A stretch of DNA of 56,246 nt, from the NCBI GenBank assembly GCA_027061805.1, contig JAMOWA010000020.1, positions 1 to 56,246 of the forward strand, read 5' to 3'. Below are positions 45,906-54,304 of the stretch, one piece after another. Both the position numbers and the translations under genes were made by a program. The number at the start of each line of letters is the position of its first letter. The first letter of the stretch is position 1. The notes under the pieces are model-generated. The model ran no database searches. It worked only from the letters and a program-made list of their open reading frames with translations, and had not been told where the DNA came from. This DNA comes from Thermoanaerobaculia bacterium (GTDB taxonomy: Bacteria > Acidobacteriota > Thermoanaerobaculia > Thermoanaerobaculales > Sulfomarinibacteraceae).

Positions 45906-46935
45906 TCCCCCCCTCGTCCCCCCGGAGGCGGTGGCGGACGCACTGGAGGGGATGGCATGGCCGGTGGCCGTCACGGGCGGCACCGGTTTCGTGGGGTCGC
46001 ACCTGGTGGACACCCTCTGTGCCGCAGGGATCCGGCCCCGGGTGCTCGTGCGGGATCCCGCCGCTCCCCGCTGGATCGCGGACCGCGAGGTGGAGTGGGT
46101 CCCGGGCTCGCTCCACGACCCGGAGGCCCTGGAGCGCCTGGTGGCGGGCGCGGGTACCGTGCTCCACCTGGCGGGCGTGGTCCGCGCCCCCTCCGCGGCC
46201 GCCTTCGAGCGGGGCAACCGCCTGGGCACCGCCAACGTGGTGGCCGCGGTCCGCGGGGCCGCCCCGGGGGCGCGGCTGGTGCACGTCTCCTCCCAGGCGG
46301 CGCTGGGCCCCTCGCCGGAGATCGCGGGCCTGGGCCCCGAGGCGGAGCCCCACCCCGTCTCGGCCTACGGCCGGTCCAAGCTGGGCGCCGAGCGGGAGGT
46401 GCAGGCTCTCGGGGACGAGCTGCCCTGGCTGATCCTCCGGCCCCCGGCCATCCACGGTCCCCGGGACACGGACGTCCTCCAGTTCTTCAAGCTGGCGGCC
46501 TCCGGCACGGTGCCGCTGCCCTCGGGGGAACGCTGGGTCACCATGGCCTGGGTGGGCGACGTGGTCCGCGCCGTGCTGGCCGCCGCGGGCGGGAGGGGCG
46601 AGGCGGGGCGGACCTGCCACCTGGGCGAGCCCGAGCCCTACCGCATGCAGGCCATGGTGCGGCTGCTGGCCGAGGCGGGTGGGGTGCGGGCACGGGTGCT
46701 GCCGCTCCCCGGGGCCGTGCTCACGGCCGCGGGGCTTGTGGGAAGCGGCCTCCACCTCCTGGGCCTCCACCGGGTGCCCATGACCCGAGACAAGGCGCGG
46801 GAGCTCCTGGCCCGGCACTGGACCCTGCGGACGCGCGATTCCCTGGAGGCCCTGGGCCTCCATGACTGGACCGAGTTCTTCGACGGGGCCCGGGTCACCT
46901 GGGCCTGGTACCGCAGGGAGGGCTGGCTGCGCTAA
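45895..46935 (+). CDS. NAD-dependent epimerase/dehydratase-like protein, probable ceramide reductase CerR
   Basis: A 346-residue extended short-chain dehydrogenase. The NAD(P) motif is VTGGTGFVGSHLVDTL near residue 26, and the active-site Tyr and Lys are in SAYGRSKLGAER. Homologues next to serine palmitoyltransferase genes in Caulobacter act as CerR, reducing the ketone of oxidised ceramide. Its position directly before the SPT-like gene and the GNAT gene makes that role the best guess; a sugar or steroid dehydrogenase remains possible. The ATG at 45895 overlaps queD by 11 bases. Confidence 0.72.
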   Translation: MTADPPLVPPEAVADALEGMAWPVAVTGGTGFVGSHLVDTLCAAGIRPRVLVRDPAAPRWIADREVEWVPGSLHDPEALERLVAGAGTVLHLAGVVRAPSAAAFERGNRLGTANVVAAVRGAAPGARLVHVSSQAALGPSPEIAGLGPEAEPHPVSAYGRSKLGAEREVQALGDELPWLILRPPAIHGPRDTDVLQFFKLAASGTVPLPSGERWVTMAWVGDVVRAVLAAAGGRGEAGRTCHLGEPEPYRMQAMVRLLAEAGGVRARVLPLPGAVLTAAGLVGSGLHLLGLHRVPMTRDKARELLARHWTLRTRDSLEALGLHDWTEFFDGARVTWAWYRREGWLR

Positions 46936-46969
46936 GATGCCCGGCAGGGAAGGTCCTTCGGGAGGGTTC

Positions 46970-48154
46970 GTGGACGTATTCCAGAAGTGCTTTGACTTCG
47001 AAGATGCCGATGTGGCCCGCAGGATGGGATTCTATCCCTACTTCCGGGAGATCGCGTCGGCTCAGGATCCCGTGGTCACCATGGACGGCCACGAGCTGGT
47101 CATGCTGGGCTCCAACAACTACCTGGGGCTCACCAGCCATCCGGAGGTCAAGGAGGCCGCGGCGCGGGCCGCACTGGAGTACGGGAGCGGCACCGCGGGC
47201 TCCCGCTTCCTCAACGGCACGCTGGACATCCACGTGAAGCTCGAGGAGGAGCTGGCCGACTTCATGGGCCGGGAGGGGGTCATCACCTTCTCCACGGGCT
47301 TCCAGGTGAACCTGGGAACCATCTCCTGCCTGCTGGACCGCCGGGACACCGTCTTCCTGGACGCCCTGGACCACGCCTGCATCATCGACGGGGCCCGCCT
47401 GGGCTTCGGCCGCACCGTGAAGTTCAGGCACAATGACATGGCTGACTTGGAGGAGCGCCTCCGCGCCGCGGGCGAGGACCGCGGCAAGCTCATCGTGGTG
47501 GACGGCGTCTTCTCCATGGAGGGCGATCTGGCGCCGCTCCCGGAGCTCGTGGAGCTGAAGCAGCGCTTCGGCGCCCGCCTCATGGTGGACGACGCCCACG
47601 GTGTGGGCGTCTTCGGCGAGCACGGCCGGGGCACGCCGGAGCACTTCGGCCTGGAGGACCAGGTGGACCTGGTCATGGGGACCTTCTCCAAGTCGCTGGC
47701 CAGCGTGGGCGGCTTCGTGGCGGGCGATGCCGAGGTCATTGACTGGGTCAAGCACCACGCCCGGACCCTCATCTTCTCGGCCTCGCCGCCGCCGGCCTCG
47801 GTGGCCTCCGTGCGGAAGGCCCTCGAGATCATCCGCCGCGAGCCAGAGCGCCGGCAGCGCCTGTGGGAGAACACCGCCTACATGCTGCGGGAGTTCTCGG
47901 CGCTGGGCTTCGACACGGGCGACTCGGGCTCTCCCGTGATCCCCCTGGTGGTGGGGGAAGACGCCACGGCCTTCTCCATGACCATGCGCCTGGCCGAGAA
48001 GGGGGTCTTCGCCAATCCCGTGGTCTCCCCGGCGGTGCCGCCGGGGCGGGCCATGATCCGGACCTCGTACATGGCGACCCACACCCGGGAACACCTGGAC
48101 CGCGCACTGGGAGTGTTCGCCGAGGTGGGCCGGGAAATGGGGGTGATCTCCTGA
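46970..48154 (+). CDS. Serine palmitoyltransferase-like alpha-oxoamine synthase
   Basis: PLP enzyme that condenses an amino acid with an acyl-CoA/ACP and releases CO2. The 394-residue product matches bacterial serine palmitoyltransferases better than glycine acetyltransferase or BioF in its N-terminal FYPYFREIASAQDP, MLGSNNYLGLTSHPE, and the C-terminal GREMGVIS. The PLP lysine is Lys241 in GTFSKSLASVGG, with DDAH (207-210) and His135 in DALDHACIIDG around the cofactor. I start at the GTG at 46970 (GGGAGGG upstream) because homologues begin at the equivalent of VDVFQKC; an ATG at 46937 would add 11 unlike residues. The product would be 3-ketosphinganine, the first step to sphingolipids. Confidence 0.82.
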   Translation: MDVFQKCFDFEDADVARRMGFYPYFREIASAQDPVVTMDGHELVMLGSNNYLGLTSHPEVKEAAARAALEYGSGTAGSRFLNGTLDIHVKLEEELADFMGREGVITFSTGFQVNLGTISCLLDRRDTVFLDALDHACIIDGARLGFGRTVKFRHNDMADLEERLRAAGEDRGKLIVVDGVFSMEGDLAPLPELVELKQRFGARLMVDDAHGVGVFGEHGRGTPEHFGLEDQVDLVMGTFSKSLASVGGFVAGDAEVIDWVKHHARTLIFSASPPPASVASVRKALEIIRREPERRQRLWENTAYMLREFSALGFDTGDSGSPVIPLVVGEDATAFSMTMRLAEKGVFANPVVSPAVPPGRAMIRTSYMATHTREHLDRALGVFAEVGREMGVIS

Positions 48155-49296
48155 TGGCAACGCTCGAAGTTCGGCCGGTCCGCGGGCGGGCGCAGCTCGC
48201 CGCCTTCATCGACCTTCCCTGGAAGCTCTACCGGAACGACCCCCTGTGGGTCCCGCCGCTCAAGGCCTCCGTGCGCGAGCTGCTGGACCCGGAGCGGCAC
48301 CCCTTCTACGACGGGGGGAAGGGCGCCGAGCGGGAGCTCTTCCTGGCCTGGGATGGCCGGGACGTGGTGGGCCGCGTGGCCGCCATCCTCAACCACGCCC
48401 ACAACCGCGTCCACGGCGAGAACATCGCCTTCTTCGGCTTCTTCGAGTCCATCGACCGGCCCGACGTGGGGCGGGCCCTGCTGGGCGCCGTGGAGGCGTG
48501 GGCCCGGGAGAAGGGCCTCGATGGCGTCCGCGGCCCGGCCAACCCCTCCACCAACTACGAGTGCGGCCTGCTGGTGGAGGGCTTCACGAGGCCCCCCGTC
48601 CTGATGATGACCTACAACCCCCCCTACTACCAGGGGCTCATCGAGCGGGCGGGCTACGCCAAGGTCAAGGACCTCTACGCCTACATCTCGCCCGTGCACG
48701 GCGCCCACCTGGACCGCCTGATCCGCCTCGCGCAGAAGACACGGGACCGCCACCCCGGGTTCGAGACCCGGGGGGCCAACCTCAAGGAGTTCGAGGGCGA
48801 GGTGAAGCTCGTCCAGGAGATCTACAACGCCGCGTGGGAGAAGAACTGGGGCTTCATCCCCATGACCGACGCCGAGATCCGCTGGATGGCGAAGGAGCTC
48901 AAGCCGCTGGTCCAGGAGGACCTCCTCCGCTTCGCGTTCTGCGATGGCGAGCCCGCCGGCTTCCTCCTGGCCGTCCCCGACTGGAACCCCCTCCTCAAGC
49001 AGCTGGACGGGACCCCCTGGAAGCACCCCATCCGCCTGATCCGCGCACTGCTCACCGCCAGGCCCGAGAAGATGGAGGGTCTCCGCCTCATCACCATGGG
49101 CTTCAAGGAGAAGTTCCGCAAGCGCGGCTTCGAGGGCGTCCTCTTCGCCGAGGGGCTCGAGAAGGCCCTGGAGATCGGCTACAGGTGGTGCGAGTACTCC
49201 TGGATCCTCGAGGACAACGAGCTCACCAAGCGCACCGTCCGCCTCATGGACGCCGACCTGTACAAGAACTACAGGATGTATGAAAAGAGTGTGTAG
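48154..49296 (+). CDS. GNAT-fold acyltransferase, probable bacterial ceramide synthase (bCerS)
   Basis: The 380-residue product is a GNAT-superfamily protein (signature segments LPWKLYRNDPLWVPPL near the start, VRGPANPSTNYECGLL, and a C-terminal WILEDNELTKRTVRLMDAD). A GNAT-like family of this kind was shown in Caulobacter to be the bacterial ceramide synthase that acylates 3-ketosphinganine. Here it directly follows the SPT-like gene, its ATG overlapping that stop by one base, so the same role is inferred. It closes the queE-queD-reductase-SPT-acyltransferase operon. The following 240 bp hold no gene apart from GGGCGTGAGG-type short repeats. Confidence 0.72.
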   Translation: MATLEVRPVRGRAQLAAFIDLPWKLYRNDPLWVPPLKASVRELLDPERHPFYDGGKGAERELFLAWDGRDVVGRVAAILNHAHNRVHGENIAFFGFFESIDRPDVGRALLGAVEAWAREKGLDGVRGPANPSTNYECGLLVEGFTRPPVLMMTYNPPYYQGLIERAGYAKVKDLYAYISPVHGAHLDRLIRLAQKTRDRHPGFETRGANLKEFEGEVKLVQEIYNAAWEKNWGFIPMTDAEIRWMAKELKPLVQEDLLRFAFCDGEPAGFLLAVPDWNPLLKQLDGTPWKHPIRLIRALLTARPEKMEGLRLITMGFKEKFRKRGFEGVLFAEGLEKALEIGYRWCEYSWILEDNELTKRTVRLMDADLYKNYRMYEKSV

Positions 49297-49537
49297 GTGA
49301 GGAGGCCAGGGCGTGAGGGCGTGAGCAGGGGCGCGACGGAGGCCCACCCGTCCCGCTCCCGACCGGGCTCCTCCACCCTCTCTCAGCCTCCGCAGGATCG
49401 AAATGAGAGCGGGGCACGGGACATGGATTTCTGGGGATTGTCTGGTGATTGTCTGCCCCCCAGTCCCCTGCGATGATGGGCCGGAAGACGTGGAGATGCT
49501 GGTGAACGTGCTCCAGCCCGGGAAAGGAGACAGGAAC

Positions 49538-50548
49538 ATGCGAATCTGGATGAAGAGGGATGTGTGGATCGCAGCACTTTCGGGTGCACTCATCTTGGCG
49601 CTCTTGCCGTTGACGAACGGTTGCCGGCGGGTTTCGCAGCCCAGGAAACTGGTTCTGGCGTACAACTCCTGGGTGGGTTTCGCACCGATGTTTGTCGCAC
49701 AGGACAGGGGCTTCTTTCGCAAGGAAGGGGTGGAACTCGATCTCCGCCTCATGGAGGACACCGGAGCAAAAGGGGTTGCACTGAAGAGTGGCGATATCGA
49801 TGGAGTGGGCACGACCGTCGATTCGTTCGTCATCCAGGCGGGTCGTGGAGTGCCGGGCAAGATCATGATGGCTTTCGATCAATCCAATGGGGCGGATGGG
49901 ATCGTGGCGATCGAGGAGATCAGGTCCATTGAAGATCTTCCGGGGCACAAGGTGGCCCTCCAACCTGGGTTCGTGGGTCACTTCTTTCTGCTGTACCTGC
50001 TTGATGAGGCGGGTATTGAACCGTCTTCTGTGACCATCGAGCCGATGGAGACCGGCGCAGCAGGGGCAGCCTTCGTTGCCGGCAAGGTGGATGCCGCCGT
50101 CACGTGGGAGCCGTGGCTCTCCAAGGCCAGGGAGCGGCAGGGAGCGCATGTCCTTGTTTCGAGCAGGGAAGAGCCAGGCGTGATCGTTGACGTGTTCGTG
50201 ATGCGTCCCGACGTTCTGGCCGAGCGGCGTTCGGATGTTCTCGCATTCATGCGTGGGTGGTATCACGGCCTGGAATACCTTCAATCGCAACCGGACGAGG
50301 CCCTCCCCATCGTCGCTCGCGTCCTTCATGCGAACGAGTCTGATGTGAAGGAGATGCTCGAGGGCGTGAAGTTCATGAGCCTGGAGGAGAACCTCCAGTA
50401 CTTTGGAACTCGGGAAGAGCCCGGGTTCATCGATCACGTTGTGGATGTGGCAGCGCGGGTATGGCGTGAGGCAGGTTTCCTCGAGAGGAAGGTTGACGCT
50501 TCCACCATCGTGGACCCGGATCTCCTCACGGAGCTGGAGGCGAGGTGA
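49538..50548 (+). CDS. NitT/TauT-type ABC transporter substrate-binding lipoprotein
   Basis: Binding protein of the NMT1/SsuA/TauA class, which carries sulfonates, pyrimidine precursors, nitrate or similar small molecules. The 336-residue product has a signal peptide with lipobox (LILALLPLTNGC), then the family opening LVLAYNSWVGFAPMFVAQDRGFFRKEGVEL, and AAVTWEPWLSKA near residue 190. Substrate cannot be told. The ATG at 49538 has AAAGGAGA upstream. It heads a tightly overlapping five-gene operon; GC is a little lower here than in the preceding genes. Confidence 0.85.
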   Translation: MRIWMKRDVWIAALSGALILALLPLTNGCRRVSQPRKLVLAYNSWVGFAPMFVAQDRGFFRKEGVELDLRLMEDTGAKGVALKSGDIDGVGTTVDSFVIQAGRGVPGKIMMAFDQSNGADGIVAIEEIRSIEDLPGHKVALQPGFVGHFFLLYLLDEAGIEPSSVTIEPMETGAAGAAFVAGKVDAAVTWEPWLSKARERQGAHVLVSSREEPGVIVDVFVMRPDVLAERRSDVLAFMRGWYHGLEYLQSQPDEALPIVARVLHANESDVKEMLEGVKFMSLEENLQYFGTREEPGFIDHVVDVAARVWREAGFLERKVDASTIVDPDLLTELEAR

Positions 50549-51387
50549 GCTCTCACCTGCGTGTTTCACCAGGAGGAGGTCAAGGAGCAGGCTCCTGGTA
50601 CCGTGCCGTCCTGGAGCCGCACCGGCGCATCGCAACGGGAGCTTATGTCGGCCTGGCAGCCGCCAGCTTCGGATTTGTCGTGTTGCTGTGGTCGGTTCTC
50701 ACCTACGGGAGATTCGTCCAGCCATTCTTTCTGCCCTCGCCCGGGAACGTGGCCACCACGGTGTGGGAGCTCTTCACGACCCAGGGCGTCTGGCCGCACG
50801 TTGTTGCCAGCACCTACCGGGTCGTCGTCGGCTGGTTTCTCTCTGCGATCCTGGCAATACCACTTGGTGTGCTCATGGCCTCCTACCATTCCGTGGAGGC
50901 CCTGGCGGAGCCGCTGAACGATGTGATTCGCTACATGCCCGTGGTCGCCTTCGTTCCGCTCACCATCCTGTGGCTGGGAGTGGGTGACGAGCAGAAGATC
51001 GCCGTGATCTTCCTCGGGACCTTCTTTCAGCTTGTCTTGATGGTTGCGGATGCCGTGAGCAAGGTTCCCCGTTCACTTCTCGAGACTGCTCAGACGCTCG
51101 GGGTCGGGAGCCACGAGAGCGTCTGGAAGATCGCACTCCCCGGAGCCTGGCCGATGATCTTTGATCACCTGCGGGTGACCATGGGCTGGGCATGGTCATA
51201 CCTGGTTGTTGCCGAGCTTGTTGCCTCGAGCCGGGGAATCGGCTTCATGATCATCCAGGCGCAACGTCTTCTCCAGACCCGCGTGGTGATCGCGGGAATC
51301 CTGATTGTCGGTTTCCTCGGACTGGCGTTCGACCTCATGTTCAAGCTCCTCACACCGGTGGTCTGTCCATGGAACAGAAGACACTGA
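50545..51387 (+). CDS. NitT/TauT-type ABC transporter permease
   Basis: The 280-residue inner-membrane subunit has about six hydrophobic helices (GAYVGLAAASFGFVVLLWSVL first) and the EAA-loop for ATPase contact at LLETAQTLGVGSHESVWKIA. LPSPGNVATTVWEL is the characteristic family segment. It starts at a GTG at 50545 overlapping the binding-protein stop (GTGA), and overlaps the ATPase gene by 19 bases. Confidence 0.9.
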   Translation: MSSHLRVSPGGGQGAGSWYRAVLEPHRRIATGAYVGLAAASFGFVVLLWSVLTYGRFVQPFFLPSPGNVATTVWELFTTQGVWPHVVASTYRVVVGWFLSAILAIPLGVLMASYHSVEALAEPLNDVIRYMPVVAFVPLTILWLGVGDEQKIAVIFLGTFFQLVLMVADAVSKVPRSLLETAQTLGVGSHESVWKIALPGAWPMIFDHLRVTMGWAWSYLVVAELVASSRGIGFMIIQAQRLLQTRVVIAGILIVGFLGLAFDLMFKLLTPVVCPWNRRH

Positions 51388-52610
51388 AGCTCGCGCTGGA
51401 ATCCGTTGATTTTCGCTTTGCAGGCGGAATCCATGTCCTGAGGGGCCTCACCTTCGATGTGCGGGAGGGAGAGATCATCGTCATCGTCGGGCCGTCGGGA
51501 TGTGGAAAGACCACACTCTTGCGTGTCATCGCCGGTCTTCTGCAGCCAACCGCCGGCAGCATCTGGATCTCGCAAGAACGCCACGATGACCTCGGGGAAA
51601 TTCGAGGGCCGAGTCGTGAACGGGGCATGGTGTTCCAGCAATACACGTCGTTTCCCTGGCTCACGGTGGCAGGAAACGTTCGTTTCGCTGTCAGGCGGGC
51701 TCGGGGCGGCGGGGAGAAGATCGAGCAACGGGTTCAGGAGCTCATCGACATGGTCGGACTCACGGGGTTCGAGCACGCCTACCCTGCGCAGATCTCGGGG
51801 GGGATGCAGCAGAGAGTGGCGATTGCACGGACCTTGGGTGCCGAGCCGGAGGTGCTGCTGATGGACGAGCCGTTCGGCGCGCTTGATGCCGAGACACGCG
51901 GCGCCCTGCAGAACGAGCTCCTCCATCTGTGGCGTCTCACGGGCAAGACCATCATCTTCGTCACCCACGACATCGACGAGGCGCTCTATCTCGGCCAGAG
52001 AGTGCTGATCCTCACCAACCGGCCGGCACGGGTCGTCGAGGAGATCACGTTCCCCGCTCGGTATCCGCGGGACCGTTACTCGAAAGAGTTCCTTGAGATG
52101 AAACGCCGCTGTCGCAGGATCATCGAGAGGCTCGGCATCACGATCGGGCTGGGCCCGCTGGAGCCGTTTTACTTCCTCTATCTCGGGAAAGAACGCCTGA
52201 TCCTCGGAGATGGTGTCAAGCTCCGCTTCGGCCTTTCCGATGACGAGATACTGATCCGCTCCCGGTTCGGTGACATCGAGGCCTGTATCCGGCCTGCCGG
52301 GAGCGGGCGGCCCCTGCCGGGGTTCGTGGAATGGGCACTGCTGCTCACGTGCGAGGGCATCACGTACGCGCTCTACCTTCGTGAGGACCTGACGGGTGAC
52401 ACCATGTTCCTTCAGACCGTGAACGAGTTTCTCGGAGAGTACAGGGAGCTCGCGGCCGCAGTCAGTGCCCTCTCGATCGAGGACCGGGTCCGGCTGGCGA
52501 GGCAGCGGTTCCCCCACTCGGACCGAGACCTGCGGGACATGATCGTATCCACAGAGTTTCCCTCCTCCCATGGGGACCGGACGACGACGGAAGATCCGGC
52601 GGCATGCTGA
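51369..52610 (+). CDS. NitT/TauT-type ABC transporter ATPase with C-terminal extension
   Basis: The first 245 residues are a standard ABC ATPase: Walker A GPSGCGKTT, Q-loop FQQYTSF, signature ISGGMQQRVAIAR, Walker B LLMDEPFGALD and switch His in FVTHDIDEAL. The remaining 150 residues (from about ITIGLGPLEPFYFL) are an additional domain not found in plain NitT/TauT ATPases; it has no motif I recognise and could sense substrate or regulate activity. The ATG at 51369 lies inside the permease gene's end. The stop overlaps the next gene by seven bases. Confidence 0.88.
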   Translation: MEQKTLKLALESVDFRFAGGIHVLRGLTFDVREGEIIVIVGPSGCGKTTLLRVIAGLLQPTAGSIWISQERHDDLGEIRGPSRERGMVFQQYTSFPWLTVAGNVRFAVRRARGGGEKIEQRVQELIDMVGLTGFEHAYPAQISGGMQQRVAIARTLGAEPEVLLMDEPFGALDAETRGALQNELLHLWRLTGKTIIFVTHDIDEALYLGQRVLILTNRPARVVEEITFPARYPRDRYSKEFLEMKRRCRRIIERLGITIGLGPLEPFYFLYLGKERLILGDGVKLRFGLSDDEILIRSRFGDIEACIRPAGSGRPLPGFVEWALLLTCEGITYALYLREDLTGDTMFLQTVNEFLGEYRELAAAVSALSIEDRVRLARQRFPHSDRDLRDMIVSTEFPSSHGDRTTTEDPAAC

Positions 52611-54304
52611 CCATTCTCGGCATCAACTCGGCCTATCACGAGAGCGCGGCGGCACTCCTCGTGGACGGCCGATGTGTGGCCGCAGCGGAGGAAGAACGTT
52701 TCACGGGAATCAAGCATGCCAAGCGAGCACGCATCGACAATCCCGATGAGCTGCCCGTCCATTCCATGTGCTGGTGTCTCGAACGGGGGGGGCTGCAACT
52801 GGATCAGGTGGACGCGATCGCGTTCTCCTTCTCTCCCGGCCTTCGTCGTGCCAACGTGGGAGTCGATGGAGAATCCGGAGCGGAGGGTTGGGGTACCGTC
52901 GAGGGCGAGCGGGTATTCGAGGACCACCTGCTTGCCGTGCCACGTCGGCTCTCCGAGCTCGCCTCTTCTGACCTCACGGAACGTTTCTTCTGGGTGGAAC
53001 ACCACCATGCCCACGCCGCCAGCGCCTTCTTTCCTTCGCCATATCCATCGGCGGCGATCCTCAGCATCGATGGAATCGGAGAGGTCACGACCACGTGGCT
53101 GGGCCGCGGTGAAGGTATCGACCTGATCAAGGAGGGAGCGATCCGGTACCCCCACTCCCTCGGGCTCCTGTGGGAGAAGATCTCGCTCTTCCTCGGCTTC
53201 GACCGGTACGCCGCCGGTACCACGATGGGATTGGCCGCGTGGGGGCGACCGGGGCGGTACCGGCCCGAGATGGAAAGGCTCCTTCAGGTGGACGAGGGCC
53301 GGTTCCGGGTGGAAGCGAGCCTCGCTCGGCTGCGTTCGGACTCGTTTGCAGCGCTGGAGGGCCTGTTCGGGATCCCGCGGCGGAAACCTGGGGATCCCCT
53401 CGTGCGCGAGCACATGGATGTGGCCGCAGCTCTCCAGGAGGCGACCGAACGGGTGGGAGTGAGCCTCGCGCAATGGCTGCGCGAACGCACGGGAGAAAAG
53501 AGCCTCTGCCTCGCCGGCGGGGTGGCGCTCAACTGCCGGATGAACGAGGCCATCGCCCGGGCAGACCTTTTCGAGAGCATCTTCGTGCAACCCGCGGCAC
53601 ACGACGCGGGAACGGCGCTGGGGGCGGCGCTCTGGGTCTGGCACGTTCACCGGAGAGAGGCACGCCGGTGGACGATGAGCCACGCCTTCCTCGGCCCCGC
53701 GTTCGAACCTGACAGAGCTCTTGGTGCGCTCGAGCGGTTCCGCGGCCGTCTCCGCTGGGAGACGGTGCGCGATCCCGTCGAGGTGGCGGTGGAGCGGCTT
53801 GCGGGTGGAGAATGCATCGGGTGGTTCCACGGACAGCTGGAGTTCGGGCCGCGGGCGCTGGGCAACCGCTCGATCCTGTGTGACCCCAGGCAGGATGGGG
53901 CTGCCCGGCGCCTCAACGAGCGCGTGAAGCGGCGTGAGTGGTTCCGGCCGTTCGCCGGCTCGTTCCTGACGGAGGAAGCTGGAGGCTGGCTGGACCTGGC
54001 GGGCGAGCACCCCGCGTACCGGTACATGACGATGACAGCCGCCATGCGGTCAGGAGAGCTCCCCGGGGTGACCCATCGCGACGGCACATGTCGTCCCCAG
54101 CTTGTCACCCCGAAAGGCTTCACCTCTCTGCGCGCGGTGCTGGAAACGTTCCGTGACGCCGCGGGCGTTCCTGCCCTGCTGAACACATCGCTCAACCTCA
54201 GGGGCCGGCCGCTGGCCGGGCCCCCCTCGGCCGCGCTCCGCTGTCTCCTGGACAGCGAGCTCGATGCCCTGGTGATCCCTCCGTACCTGGTGGAAAGGAC
54301 ATGA
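52604..54304 (+). CDS. NodU/CmcH-family carbamoyltransferase
   Basis: These enzymes transfer a carbamoyl group from carbamoyl phosphate via carbamoyl-AMP to hydroxyls of sugars, antibiotics or other metabolites. The 566-residue product has the ASKHA-fold N-terminal domain: LGINSAYHESAAALLVDG, EEERFTGIKH, and the HHHAHAASAF metal/His motif. The C-terminal domain contains CIGWFHGQLEFGPRALGNRSIL, the typical NodU/CmcH block, and an end NTSLNLRGRPLAG. Residues look intact. It is translationally coupled to the ABC ATPase before it and to the radical-SAM-like gene after it (ATGA overlap), so its acceptor may be the imported molecule or its derivative. Confidence 0.9.
   Translation: MLTILGINSAYHESAAALLVDGRCVAAAEEERFTGIKHAKRARIDNPDELPVHSMCWCLERGGLQLDQVDAIAFSFSPGLRRANVGVDGESGAEGWGTVEGERVFEDHLLAVPRRLSELASSDLTERFFWVEHHHAHAASAFFPSPYPSAAILSIDGIGEVTTTWLGRGEGIDLIKEGAIRYPHSLGLLWEKISLFLGFDRYAAGTTMGLAAWGRPGRYRPEMERLLQVDEGRFRVEASLARLRSDSFAALEGLFGIPRRKPGDPLVREHMDVAAALQEATERVGVSLAQWLRERTGEKSLCLAGGVALNCRMNEAIARADLFESIFVQPAAHDAGTALGAALWVWHVHRREARRWTMSHAFLGPAFEPDRALGALERFRGRLRWETVRDPVEVAVERLAGGECIGWFHGQLEFGPRALGNRSILCDPRQDGAARRLNERVKRREWFRPFAGSFLTEEAGGWLDLAGEHPAYRYMTMTAAMRSGELPGVTHRDGTCRPQLVTPKGFTSLRAVLETFRDAAGVPALLNTSLNLRGRPLAGPPSAALRCLLDSELDALVIPPYLVERT

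Noticed and set aside
46937-46969. ATG at 46937 as start of the SPT-like gene
   Set aside because: It would add 11 residues unlike homologues; the GTG at 46970 has a closer ribosome binding site, though the earlier start cannot be excluded.
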